Below, one piece after another: positions 7,262 to 15,043 of a DNA stretch of 46,138 bases (within the stretch, counting starts at the first letter, position 1; the number at the start of each line of letters is the position of its first letter). This DNA comes from Chloroflexi bacterium UBA6077 (lineage in GTDB: Bacteria; Chloroflexota; UBA6077). The DNA is taken from assembly GCA_002436065.1 (NCBI GenBank), contig DIXP01000033.1, forward strand, positions 1 through 46,138, in the 5' to 3' direction. The notes beneath the pieces are model-generated. The model did no database searches and was not told where the DNA came from. It saw only the letters and a list, made by a program, of their open reading frames with translations. A program made the position numbers and the translations under genes.

Positions 7262-8809
7262 TTAGGGAGCCCAGCCTGTCGCGGCAAGGGCCACGACCAG
7301 ATAGGCCATCGCGGCAAAGAGAACCGCCACCACCCAATAGAGGCTCCAGAGGGTTAGGCCAACCTCTCTCGCCACAGCAATGGGGCGAGGTTCGCTGATC
7401 GTGGTTGCCAATCGTGGATTGGCAACCACGATCAGCCCCACCATCATCCACAGCAGGAATAGCGGCTTCGCCCCCAGGGTAATGGCATCGGTGAGTCCGT
7501 ACACCAGGTAGGCCAGACACCCAGTCCCCAATCCTGCTATGGCCCCCTTCGTCAACCCCTCCGCCCTGCGGTAAGATTGCATCGCCTGCCAGCCAACGGT
7601 CACACAGATCCCCACAAAGGTCATCAACCCCGCGAGTCCCAGGTCCACCGCCGTCTGCAGGTAGATATTGTGGGCGTGGGGGATACGAGCGTCCGGCCCC
7701 GACAGGAAGGAGGGGTACAGGGCGTCCAGCACCCTGGGGAAGGTGTTCAGCCCAATGCCGGTGAAGGGGAAATCCTGGATCATGTAGAGGGCTCGGTTCC
7801 ATATCTCCTGCCGGCCCACCACCTTCTCGCTCACATCCCCCGCGAAATCCAGCTGGAATGCCCAGCGCAATAGCCCATCTCCCCCCACCAGTGCCCCAAT
7901 AGCCAGCACCGCCGGGATGGCTGCAACCATCCCGTATCCGATCCTTCGCCAGCGAAGAGCCGCCAACATCAGCACTGCACACCCCACCCCCATCAGGCTG
8001 CTCCGAGACTGGGTGAGCGCCAACACCGAACCCGCCAGCAGCGCAACTGCCGCCAGCATACAGGGACGCGAAAACAGAGAGACGGGGGACGGGACGAAAG
8101 CGGGAGTGGGGTGTGCAGACCCCATGGCGCGCCTTCGGGCATCCCCAAATTCACTGCTCTCCCTCCCTCTTTTGACACTCTCTCGGCGCTGGCGGACGGA
8201 CCAAAGGATCACCCCAACCGGCACCGGTAGCAGGAAAGCCAGCGTCCCCCCAACCTCATTAGGGTGAATGCCGGTTATAGTCCCGAAGGAGCTCTGGACG
8301 GAGGTAATCAGCCGAGGGATCCGGCTGTATAGGACGTTGAGCGTCTCGACCTTAGTGGTGATCCATTGTGAGCTCACCAGCCCCACAGCCGCCACTCCGA
8401 CAGCAGCCACCATCAGGAACCTCAATGCCAGCCACCACCCCTGCGGCGTGGAGACTCCATTCACCACCGCGTAGTAGACCGACACCCCAAGCACTATGCC
8501 ATACAGCTTAGGCATGCTAAGGGTCAGATCGGTGGAGGGGTAGAGCGCTTGAATGGTCATAGACAGCAGCAGCAAGATGGGTAGATCCAGTGGAGTCGCG
8601 ATAGTGATCCGCCCCCGCACTCGCCACCGGAGGAGCCAGAGTCCGAGGATTCCAGCAAGACCTGCAACTGGCATTGCACCGCGAGGAAAGAGCAAGAGAG
8701 GGGAAAGCATTAGCAGGAGGGGCAGCTCGAGGTCAACGACGCGGTGGGAGAGAGAAGCGCGCTGTTGAGACTCTCCCCGCAAATAGACACACAAGTAAGA
8801 GAGCCTCAC
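7262..8809 (-). CDS. O-antigen ligase / Wzy-type polymerase (WaaL/Wzy family)
   Basis: 515 residues with about 12 hydrophobic segments; an inner-membrane protein. The C-terminal half carries the Wzy_C/O-antigen-ligase signature: GRQEIWNRALYMIQDFPFTG, then IGLNTFPRVLD, a large periplasmic loop, and IPHAHNIYLQTAVDLGLAG with the conserved His. It should polymerise or transfer lipid-linked oligosaccharide on the outer face of the membrane. The GTG start at 8807-8809 is chosen because it overlaps the stop of the upstream acetyltransferase (GTGA) with CGGAG just ahead; a longer frame runs into the neighbour without protein-like sequence. A hydrophilic cytoplasmic loop of about 45 residues (RQRRESVKRGRESS) sits mid-protein. 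It is the last gene of the locus in the direction of transcription. Confidence 0.85.
   Translation of the reverse strand: MRLSYLCVYLRGESQQRASLSHRVVDLELPLLLMLSPLLLFPRGAMPVAGLAGILGLWLLRWRVRGRITIATPLDLPILLLLSMTIQALYPSTDLTLSMPKLYGIVLGVSVYYAVVNGVSTPQGWWLALRFLMVAAVGVAAVGLVSSQWITTKVETLNVLYSRIPRLITSVQSSFGTITGIHPNEVGGTLAFLLPVPVGVILWSVRQRRESVKRGRESSEFGDARRRAMGSAHPTPAFVPSPVSLFSRPCMLAAVALLAGSVLALTQSRSSLMGVGCAVLMLAALRWRRIGYGMVAAIPAVLAIGALVGGDGLLRWAFQLDFAGDVSEKVVGRQEIWNRALYMIQDFPFTGIGLNTFPRVLDALYPSFLSGPDARIPHAHNIYLQTAVDLGLAGLMTFVGICVTVGWQAMQSYRRAEGLTKGAIAGLGTGCLAYLVYGLTDAITLGAKPLFLLWMMVGLIVVANPRLATTISEPRPIAVAREVGLTLWSLYWVVAVLFAAMAYLVVALAATGWAP
7394..7436. repeat. Perfect 20-bp inverted repeat inside the ligase gene
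   Basis: Arms of 20 bases (7394-7413 and 7417-7436) are exact reverse complements with a 3-base spacer; each arm is GCTGATCGTGGTTGCCAATC or its complement. It lies within codons for LIVVANPRLATTISE near the ligase C-terminus. Confidence 0.9.
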
Positions 8810-9321
8810 AACTCCGAAGCATGGGGCTCGCGATACCTCAGAATCCTGGCCGGGTTTCCGGCTACCACGGCACGGGGGGGCACGTCCCTGGTCACCACGC
8901 TTCCTGCTCCAACCATGGCCCCTTCCCCAATGGTAACGCCGCAGAGAATGGCAGCATTGCTTCCTATGGAAGCGCCTCGGCGAACCACAGTGGGAATGCA
9001 CTCCCAGTCCGCTTCGGTCTGGGGTACCCCATTCTCCGTGGTAGCCCGAGGGTATCGGTCATTGGTGAACATCACCCCGTGACCAATGAACACCTCGTCC
9101 TCCACCACCACCCCTTCGCAGATAAAGCTATGGCTGGAGATCTTCACACGGTTGCCGATCCTGACCCCCTTCTGGATCTCCACGAAGGTGCCTATCCTGC
9201 ACTCATCACCAATCTCGCAACCATACAGATTGACGAAGGCGTAGAGGCGCGTGTTCCGGCCTAGTTTGACATCAGGAGCAATTCTGTTCCAGCTCTCGTC
9301 CACCACTTCAGATCCTCCCAT
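8806..9321 (-). CDS. Left-handed beta-helix sugar N-acetyltransferase (WbpD/WlbB-like)
   Basis: 171 residues built of hexapeptide repeats, for example VKLGRNTRLYAFVNLYGCEI, CRIGTFVEIQKGVRIG, IGSNAAILCGVTIGEGAMVG and VTRDVPPRAVVAGNPARIL. SHSFICEG and the FTNDRYPR block are typical of acetyl-CoA-dependent enzymes that acetylate a 3- or 4-amino group on nucleotide sugars (WbpD, WlbB, FdtC and QdtC relatives). The ATG at 9321 has a GGAGGAG ribosome-binding site and overlaps the end of the dehydrogenase gene by 61 bases. Pairing with that dehydrogenase suggests a WbpB/WbpD-like role, but no aminotransferase lies next to this pair; those at 33-39 kb could serve. It is a paralog of 37465-38094. Confidence 0.82.
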   Translation of the reverse strand: MGGSEVVDESWNRIAPDVKLGRNTRLYAFVNLYGCEIGDECRIGTFVEIQKGVRIGNRVKISSHSFICEGVVVEDEVFIGHGVMFTNDRYPRATTENGVPQTEADWECIPTVVRRGASIGSNAAILCGVTIGEGAMVGAGSVVTRDVPPRAVVAGNPARILRYREPHASEL

Positions 9322-10316
9322 GCTCCTCCATTGTGGAGAGACTTGTCAGCGGCCTCCAAAATGCGCACCACTTCCAACCCTACTTCGCCGTTGCTCCTGG
9401 ACTCGTACCCCCCACGGATAGCCCGAATGAACTCTGCGCACTCTTTCCGCAACGGTTCGGTCCAAAGGATGGGGTAGGGCTGACCCTCTCCTTGGACGTA
9501 GGAGGCGTGAAACTCCGCCTCGGTGTCGGTGTAAGGAGGTATCTCCACCCGTTTGTCGAAAATCATCACCTTGTGCTGCGGGGCAATGTCGTCATATACC
9601 AGCATCTTCCTGCTACCCACAACGGTATAGCTTCGCACCTTTATGGGGTCTAGCCAGCTCACCCGCACATCCGCCAGCACTCCATTGGGGAAACGGAGAC
9701 TCACGTGGGCCACATCGTGGATCTGGCGAGTCTTCTGGACGAAGGCGCCGCCGCGAGCGCTCACCTGCTCGGGGGTCAAGCCCAGGATGTACAACAGGAT
9801 CGACACATCGTGCGGTGCCAGGTCCCACAGCACATTGATGTCGGGCTGGAACAGCCCGAGGTTCACCCGCACGCCGTTGACGTAGAATATCTCCCCCAAC
9901 TCCCCACTCGCGATGATCTCTTTCACAGCCTCAACGGCGGGGTTATAGACGAAGGTGTGACCCACCATTACCGCCAGACCCCTGCGACTAGCTTCGGCAA
10001 CGATTGCCTCGCCTTCCGCCACACTCCCGGCCAGCGGCTTTTCTACCATCACATGTTTGCCCGCCCTCAGCGCCCTCAAAGCCAGCTTGCAGTGGCTGGA
10101 TACGGGCGTTGCCAGCACCACTGCGTCGACGTCCGATTCCAACAACTCCTCGTAGCTGGAGGTTATTCGAACTTGAGGATACAGCTTCTTCATATGCTCC
10201 AACCGCTCCTTGCGGAAGTCGCACACCCACTCCAGAAGCGACTCGGGCAGTTCGTGGAAGTTGCGGGCCAGCTTGGGGCCCCAGTAGCCGCATCCCACCA
10301 CGCCAACTTTGGTCAT
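9261..10316 (-). CDS. Gfo/Idh/MocA-family nucleotide-sugar dehydrogenase (WbpB/WlbA-like)
   Basis: 351 residues. The ATG at 10314-10316 is preceded by GGAGGTAGGAGA, which decides the start; the frame extends upstream but with non-conserved sequence. The N-terminus is a Rossmann fold (KVGVVGCGYWGPKLARNF), followed by VVLATPVSSH and the family VEKPLAGSV motif with its catalytic Lys, then the C-terminal alpha/beta domain (WDLAPHDVSILLYILG). Such enzymes oxidise C3 of UDP-N-acetylglucosaminuronate or a similar sugar with NAD, before transamination. Context: sugar transferase upstream, acetyltransferase downstream with overlap. The exact substrate is inference. Confidence 0.82.
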   Translation of the reverse strand: MTKVGVVGCGYWGPKLARNFHELPESLLEWVCDFRKERLEHMKKLYPQVRITSSYEELLESDVDAVVLATPVSSHCKLALRALRAGKHVMVEKPLAGSVAEGEAIVAEASRRGLAVMVGHTFVYNPAVEAVKEIIASGELGEIFYVNGVRVNLGLFQPDINVLWDLAPHDVSILLYILGLTPEQVSARGGAFVQKTRQIHDVAHVSLRFPNGVLADVRVSWLDPIKVRSYTVVGSRKMLVYDDIAPQHKVMIFDKRVEIPPYTDTEAEFHASYVQGEGQPYPILWTEPLRKECAEFIRAIRGGYESRSNGEVGLEVVRILEAADKSLHNGGAWEDLKWWTRAGTELLLMSN

Positions 10317-10342
10317 TCTCCTACCTCCTATGGGGCACATAG

Positions 10343-11086
10343 TCACCCCGCGCCCTTGCCCGTGAGCATAGCCAGGGGGGTCATAGCTATGATCTTCAGG
10401 TCCAGCCACAGCGACCTATGTTCTATGTAGTAGATATCCATCCGGACCATATCGTCGAAACTGACCCGGCTCCGGCCCTTGATCTGCCACCAACCGGTGA
10501 TGCCGGGGAGAGCCTCCAGCCGCCGCTTGTGCCAATCCTGGTAAAGCTCCACCTCGTAAGGGATGGGCGGTCGTGGCCCCACCAGGCTCATCTCGCCCCG
10601 CAGCACGTTGATGAACTGGGGCAACTCGTCCAGGCTCGTCTTTCGTAAGATACGTCCCAGCCCGGTGATGCGTGGATCCTTTTCCATCTTGGCGCTTTTC
10701 CCGTTCGCTGGCGTCGAGCTGCCGTTCTTGATCAGTTGCTCCATGTGAGCACGGTGGATCGCCGTGTCCGCGTCGACTCGCATGGAGCGGAACTTCAGGA
10801 ACGTGAAGGGCTTGCCGTCCTTGCCGATGCGGGGCTGCCGGAAGAGGACCGGACCAGGTGAATGGAGCTTGATGGCCAGAGCCAGGGTGACTAGCAAAGG
10901 CATCAAGATCATCAAGGCTGCAACACTTAGCACTACATCCGTGGTTCGTTTGATACGCAAGTACCGTCCAACATGGACATCTACCGTGATGCTATGGGCA
11001 GCAAGTCCTTCACTACTCATCTCGGATTCATCCCTACTAGTCTGGTGTAAGCGCGCCAGACGGGTCAGTGCCATCAGCAGCGCCAT
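10343..11086 (-). CDS. Initiating sugar-phosphate transferase (bacterial sugar transferase, WcaJ/WbaP C-domain type)
   Basis: 247 residues from the ATG at 11084-11086; an in-frame ATG at 11018-11020 (MSSEGLAAH) may be the true start. One membrane segment (about 48-72, VVLSVAALMILMPLLVTLAL) is followed by the catalytic domain: KLHSPGPVLFRQPRIGKDG, FTFLKFRSM, the SLDELPQ block with catalytic acids, LRGEMSLVGPRPPIP and LPGITGWWQIKGR. It transfers a hexose-1-phosphate from UDP-sugar to undecaprenyl phosphate, the first step of repeat-unit assembly. It lacks the N-terminal four-helix half of WbaP, as in PglC/short types. A truncated paralog lies at 12659-12931. Confidence 0.88.
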   Translation of the reverse strand: MALLMALTRLARLHQTSRDESEMSSEGLAAHSITVDVHVGRYLRIKRTTDVVLSVAALMILMPLLVTLALAIKLHSPGPVLFRQPRIGKDGKPFTFLKFRSMRVDADTAIHRAHMEQLIKNGSSTPANGKSAKMEKDPRITGLGRILRKTSLDELPQFINVLRGEMSLVGPRPPIPYEVELYQDWHKRRLEALPGITGWWQIKGRSRVSFDDMVRMDIYYIEHRSLWLDLKIIAMTPLAMLTGKGAG

Positions 11087-11171
11087 TGAATGCAGGCAAT
11101 GTATGGAGGCGTCGACTCCGGTGGGTTTTCATCAACTGATATTGGGCGAAGCTGATCAGTTCTATCTCTGC

Positions 11172-12662
11172 TCATCGAGAGAGTGCGTATACTGTAGCTG
11201 TCCCAGCGTGTGCCGAGTTGGTTTGGTAGACTGCTACCGCGCCAGTAATCGTCTCACCACCGAAGTAGGCAATGAGCACGGTGGGGTCGCTGCTTGAAGC
11301 ACCACGACGCCAGTCTACGTACGCATCCAAGTACCGCTGCGATGTAGGGGGCCTGTGCACTCGGTTCACCGCATTGTCACTCTTCGAAGGACTGTCCGCT
11401 AACTGCCCCAAAACAAGGGTCCGGTTCCGATACCCCGAATCCATCATCCAGCTGACGATCTCCTCCATCTGAAATGTCTTCTCTCTCTCCATCAATACGG
11501 GATTCGCGACTGCGGATAGGACGGGCACTGTGAAACCTAGGCGCAAGATGATGGCAAGGGCAAGAGCGAGTGTGGGAACAGACCACAGCGCGGGTCCATC
11601 GCCCCGGTGGAGCATTCTGTCCACTGCGACCGAGCCGTCCACTGCAACCACAGTGCACACCATGAGCACAAAGATGGCGTAGGTTGGGGATCCAGTTCCT
11701 GTGAATAGTGGGAAGGCCAATGAGACGCCCAGCATAAGGGCGTATACCCATTTGTGACGCACAGTAGCCTTAGCTAAGCACACACAAATCCACAATAGTG
11801 TAACAGGCACATGAGCCGCTAATAGCAATCCGCTAAGTAGGATCATTGCTACCGAAGACACGGCAGCCCAGCGTCGAGATGGCTTGATGCAAATCACAGT
11901 CACCAGTATCAACCCAACAATGCCGAGCGAAACAGCGGGAGTGGCCTCAAGGCTGCGGTACGAGACAACCAGTCCCTGCACGCACTCACCGATATCGACA
12001 ATACTGCGCCTATGCTCCACTTCCAGCGCAACCGCGATCGCTGCTGCCGCCGAACCCAACAGCAGCGCGCGATGCTCAGCACGCAACTCCATTCGCCGTT
12101 CTACTAGCGTGCCGGTCCAGAAGGATAGACCGATGAGCAGGGCAAACGGATGGAAGAGATAGGCAACCGCAGTCGATAGGATCACAAGAAACATTCCGCG
12201 TAGGCTGATCTGCCTGTGGTGTTCACGAAACGCCACACCTAGGAGCACGAAGAGCAACCCATAGAAGACGCCATGTAGATGGAAGAGATAGATGTAGCCG
12301 GAGAAGAACATCGCCCCGGTAGCCAGAGACACAAGTGAGAATACTCTCTTCTCCTTCACGGCCAAGAACACGAGCAGCCAACCAGCAGCCGTCGTCAGGT
12401 AGTTGAAGACCTCCACGGGCCATATGGATCCACCAAAGGTCATGTACAAGAGCCAAGCCACGCCTTGGCCCAGAGGACGGTAGGTCGCGACTGTTTCCAA
12501 GGGCTGCATGAATGCGCCAGCGAAATCCAGGTTGCTGAGAAGAGCAACCCACTTGTAGGACTCGTTGTGGTTGGCGAAGGGGAAACCGAGCACGAATCCA
12601 AAGGAGAGCCCAAGAAGTGCGAGCACGCCGTATTGTAGCTTGACAATCTTAACGCTCGTCAC
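11172..12662 (-). CDS. Polytopic membrane protein of unknown function
   Basis: 496 residues from a GTG that overlaps the stop of the truncated sugar transferase (GTGA) and has GGAGG 7 bases ahead. About 11 hydrophobic segments are visible, with motifs FANHNESYKWVALLSNLDFA, TYRPLGQGVAWLLY and YLFHLHGVFYGLLFVLLG, ending in a soluble tail of about 100 residues (MEREKTFQMEEIVSWMMDSG onward). The layout resembles GT-C-type glycosyltransferases or Wzy-like proteins with an extracytoplasmic C-terminus, but no family signature was recognised. In the locus it may be a polymerase or a membrane glycosyltransferase; that is inference from position only. Confidence 0.75.
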   Translation of the reverse strand: MTSVKIVKLQYGVLALLGLSFGFVLGFPFANHNESYKWVALLSNLDFAGAFMQPLETVATYRPLGQGVAWLLYMTFGGSIWPVEVFNYLTTAAGWLLVFLAVKEKRVFSLVSLATGAMFFSGYIYLFHLHGVFYGLLFVLLGVAFREHHRQISLRGMFLVILSTAVAYLFHPFALLIGLSFWTGTLVERRMELRAEHRALLLGSAAAAIAVALEVEHRRSIVDIGECVQGLVVSYRSLEATPAVSLGIVGLILVTVICIKPSRRWAAVSSVAMILLSGLLLAAHVPVTLLWICVCLAKATVRHKWVYALMLGVSLAFPLFTGTGSPTYAIFVLMVCTVVAVDGSVAVDRMLHRGDGPALWSVPTLALALAIILRLGFTVPVLSAVANPVLMEREKTFQMEEIVSWMMDSGYRNRTLVLGQLADSPSKSDNAVNRVHRPPTSQRYLDAYVDWRRGASSSDPTVLIAYFGGETITGAVAVYQTNSAHAGTATVYALSR

Positions 12663-12931
12663 GCGACAACCTCCGTCAATAGGAACGTGTAGGGATTCTT
12701 GCCCTTGCCGATGCGGGTCTGCCGGAAGAGCACCGGGCCAGGTGAGTGGAGCTTGATGGCCACCGCCAGGACTGCCAGGAAAGGTAGGAGAAGAGTCAAG
12801 CCCAGGATGCACGCTACAAGGTCGATCGCTCGCTTCAGAAGCAGGTAGCGGGAGAACTGGGCGTCCCCTGGGGTAGTGGCGGTTGATGTGTGTGCCCTTG
12901 GAAGGTCCTGGCCAACTGTCCCTTCAGTCAT
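12659..12931 (-). pseudogene. Truncated sugar-phosphate transferase (N-terminal fragment)
   Basis: 90 residues from the ATG at 12931, with GGAGG ten bases ahead. It matches the gene at 10343-11086 through KRAIDLVACILGLTLLLPFL and IKLHSPGPVLFRQTRIGKG to YTFL, then diverges into LTEVVA and stops. All catalytic blocks (SLDELPQ, GPRPP, PGITG) are missing, so it can only be a single-span membrane fragment. Its broken end supplies the GGAGG that serves the next gene. DNA identity to the intact copy is high over the SPGPVLFRQ region, consistent with duplication followed by deletion or gene replacement. Confidence 0.75.
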
Positions 12932-14033
12932 TGGGCGATAGCCTCCTGTAGAGTTCGTCATACTGCTTCGCGATCTGGCCCCAGGAGTTGTTCTCCCTTA
13001 CCCACTGCTGCGCTGACCGCCCCAACCTCTCCAGGTGCTCGGGATGGTCCAGCACACACTTCAGTTTGGCCGCCAAATCGGCTGAGTCCCCGCTCCTGAA
13101 GTAGAGGGCGTGCTCGCCCAGGGCACCGGAGTTCTCTGGAATGTCGCTGCACAAGGCCGGCACCCCCAGTGAAGCCACTTCCAGAAGCATCATCGACATG
13201 GCTTCGACAGTCGAGGGGAACACGAAGAAACGCGCCTTGCTCACCAGACCAAACAGCTCAGCCTTGGACTCGATGAACGGGATGAATGTCACCCTGTGAT
13301 CTGCCCTCCGCCGGAGATCTTCACAGTAGGTCGGAGCCGTCTCCGGATTCCCCACTACTACAAGCCGCAGGTTATCCTCAACCCGTCCAAGAGCCTCGAT
13401 CAGCAGATGGCACCCCTTGGTCGGATCGAGCCGGCCGGCGGCAAAGAGAATATAGCCATCCTCGGTGACACCATGGGCTTGGAGGGTCGCCGAGGCCGCA
13501 GCCAGGTTCACGGGGGGATCAGGCTCGACCCCGTTGGGTATGTAATGGACGACCCTCCTGTGTTTTCCCTCATATTCTTTGGACAGAGGCAAGGACATGC
13601 ATGTAAGGAGATGGGGGAACCGACCGTAGAAGTGATCCGCCAACCGGATCATCTTCTGACTGAGCCAGCCCCACTTGGCACGGGCGTATGCGGGACCGTG
13701 GGAGGTACCAAGGACTGGATACCTGAGACGCAGCAACGGCGCCACGAAGCAGGCCTCAGCGTTGTGGAGATGTACCAGGTCGTAGCCTCCAAGGGCGACC
13801 GCGTGGAGGGCTGAAAGAGTAAAGAGCGAGGTCGGCTCCAGGTGCTTCCCTGGGGGGACTGGCAAGCGCACTAGCCGGACGCCGGGCATTTGGAAATCCC
13901 TAGGAGTCACCCGACTGTTACAGTAGACGGTTATGTCGTGGCTGGCACGCAGCTGTTGCACCAGTGCCTCGACAACCCGATCTGCTCCCCAACGAGAGGG
14001 GAGTCCTTTGATGCCGAGGAAAGCTATCTTCAC
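12924..14033 (-). CDS. Glycosyltransferase family 4
   Basis: 369 residues. The GTG at 14031-14033 is chosen because the conserved N-terminus (KIAFLGIKGLPSRWGADRVV) begins there and it overlaps the stop of the radical SAM gene (GTGA). GT-B fold: the N-terminal domain has YDLVHLHNAEACFVAP and LGTSHGPA; the C-terminal domain has ILFAAGRLDPTKGCHLLIEA and the donor-binding VEAMSMMLLEVASLGVPALC block (E-x7-E). It should transfer a hexose or amino sugar from a nucleotide donor to the lipid-linked chain on the cytoplasmic face. The donor cannot be told. Confidence 0.88.
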   Translation of the reverse strand: MKIAFLGIKGLPSRWGADRVVEALVQQLRASHDITVYCNSRVTPRDFQMPGVRLVRLPVPPGKHLEPTSLFTLSALHAVALGGYDLVHLHNAEACFVAPLLRLRYPVLGTSHGPAYARAKWGWLSQKMIRLADHFYGRFPHLLTCMSLPLSKEYEGKHRRVVHYIPNGVEPDPPVNLAAASATLQAHGVTEDGYILFAAGRLDPTKGCHLLIEALGRVEDNLRLVVVGNPETAPTYCEDLRRRADHRVTFIPFIESKAELFGLVSKARFFVFPSTVEAMSMMLLEVASLGVPALCSDIPENSGALGEHALYFRSGDSADLAAKLKCVLDHPEHLERLGRSAQQWVRENNSWGQIAKQYDELYRRLSPND

Positions 14034-15028
14034 TGGCTGAGGTCTAGCTCCTTTCCCATGGCGAACCTCGCCTTGTTTCTCAGAACCCACCATAGAGGAA
14101 CCCACGGCTTCTTGCGCATAGCAGGCACAGCGGTACCAGTCATCCAGCAGTAGCGTCGGCACTGGCGCACCTTCTCGCGGGCGGCCTCGGCCTGGGGACT
14201 CTGCCAGATCTCCTCAAAGGATTGGGTCCGGAGATTGCCCATCACCCACGGCTCCGGTGAGCCGTTGCAGGCCAGGATCTCTCCCCAGGGAGAAACGAAG
14301 AACGTATCGGATGCAGCCCCACACGGGATAGTCCGGGCCTCACCCTGCATGTAACGGAGCAGTCCGTAGTTGATGTACGCTCGGCCCCAGTCCTTGAGTT
14401 GCATGCGGAGGTTGGAGCGGCGAGAGGTCAGCAACCTCTCAATGAAACTGCGCATCTGCTTCTCGACGGCAGGCAGGTCTTCGATCCGGTTGTCGTGCTT
14501 ATGGAAATAGAAGGAGTTGTGCATCGTAGCGTTGCTGAACTCGACCCCAAGTGCCGAGCAGAGCGAGTAGAGGTCCAGAAGATCCGCGCAGTTCCGATTG
14601 GAGATGACGATAGCGAAACCGATGTCCCGTACCCCCATATCTCTGAGCTGCAGGATTGTATGGAGCCCATGATCGAAGCCGTCCTTAATCCCTCTCAACT
14701 CGTCGTTAAGCCTGGGCAACCCCTCAACGCTCACCCTAATAGTGATATGAGGGAAACATTCACACACCTTGACAATCCGATCGGTGAAGTAGCCGTTGGT
14801 GCTGATCTCCAGGCGATGAGTCTTGGTGTCGAGAACCTTCACGATATCCTTGATATCGTCCCGTAGCAGCGGCTCCCCGCCGGTGATATTCAACCGCTGC
14901 ATACCCCCCGGCAGCTTCTCAAGGATTTCGACAGGGAACTCCTCCGATTTCCGCGTTGGATTCTGCCAAGTGTGGCACATCTGACAACGAGCATTACAGC
15001 GATAAGTGGTGATTACCGCGCATTCCAT
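14030..15028 (-). CDS. Radical SAM protein with SPASM-like C-terminus
   Basis: 332 residues. The N-terminus carries CNARCQMC (C11, C15, C18), the CX3CX2C triad that binds a [4Fe-4S] cluster and S-adenosylmethionine, then GGEPLL (50-55) and LEISTNGYFTD. The C-terminal part has IPCGAASDTFFVSPWGEILA, then a Cys, VMGNLR, SFEEIW, and a QCRRYCW Cys pair, a SPASM/twitch-like auxiliary cluster layout. Enzymes of this kind modify peptides, sugars or other small molecules; the substrate is not predictable. It sits between two GT4 genes, 15 bases after the upstream one and overlapping the downstream one, so a role in modifying the polysaccharide or a linked molecule is likely. Confidence 0.87.
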   Translation of the reverse strand: MECAVITTYRCNARCQMCHTWQNPTRKSEEFPVEILEKLPGGMQRLNITGGEPLLRDDIKDIVKVLDTKTHRLEISTNGYFTDRIVKVCECFPHITIRVSVEGLPRLNDELRGIKDGFDHGLHTILQLRDMGVRDIGFAIVISNRNCADLLDLYSLCSALGVEFSNATMHNSFYFHKHDNRIEDLPAVEKQMRSFIERLLTSRRSNLRMQLKDWGRAYINYGLLRYMQGEARTIPCGAASDTFFVSPWGEILACNGSPEPWVMGNLRTQSFEEIWQSPQAEAAREKVRQCRRYCWMTGTAVPAMRKKPWVPLWWVLRNKARFAMGKELDLSQ

Positions 15029-15043
15029 TTGCTAGTCTCACTT

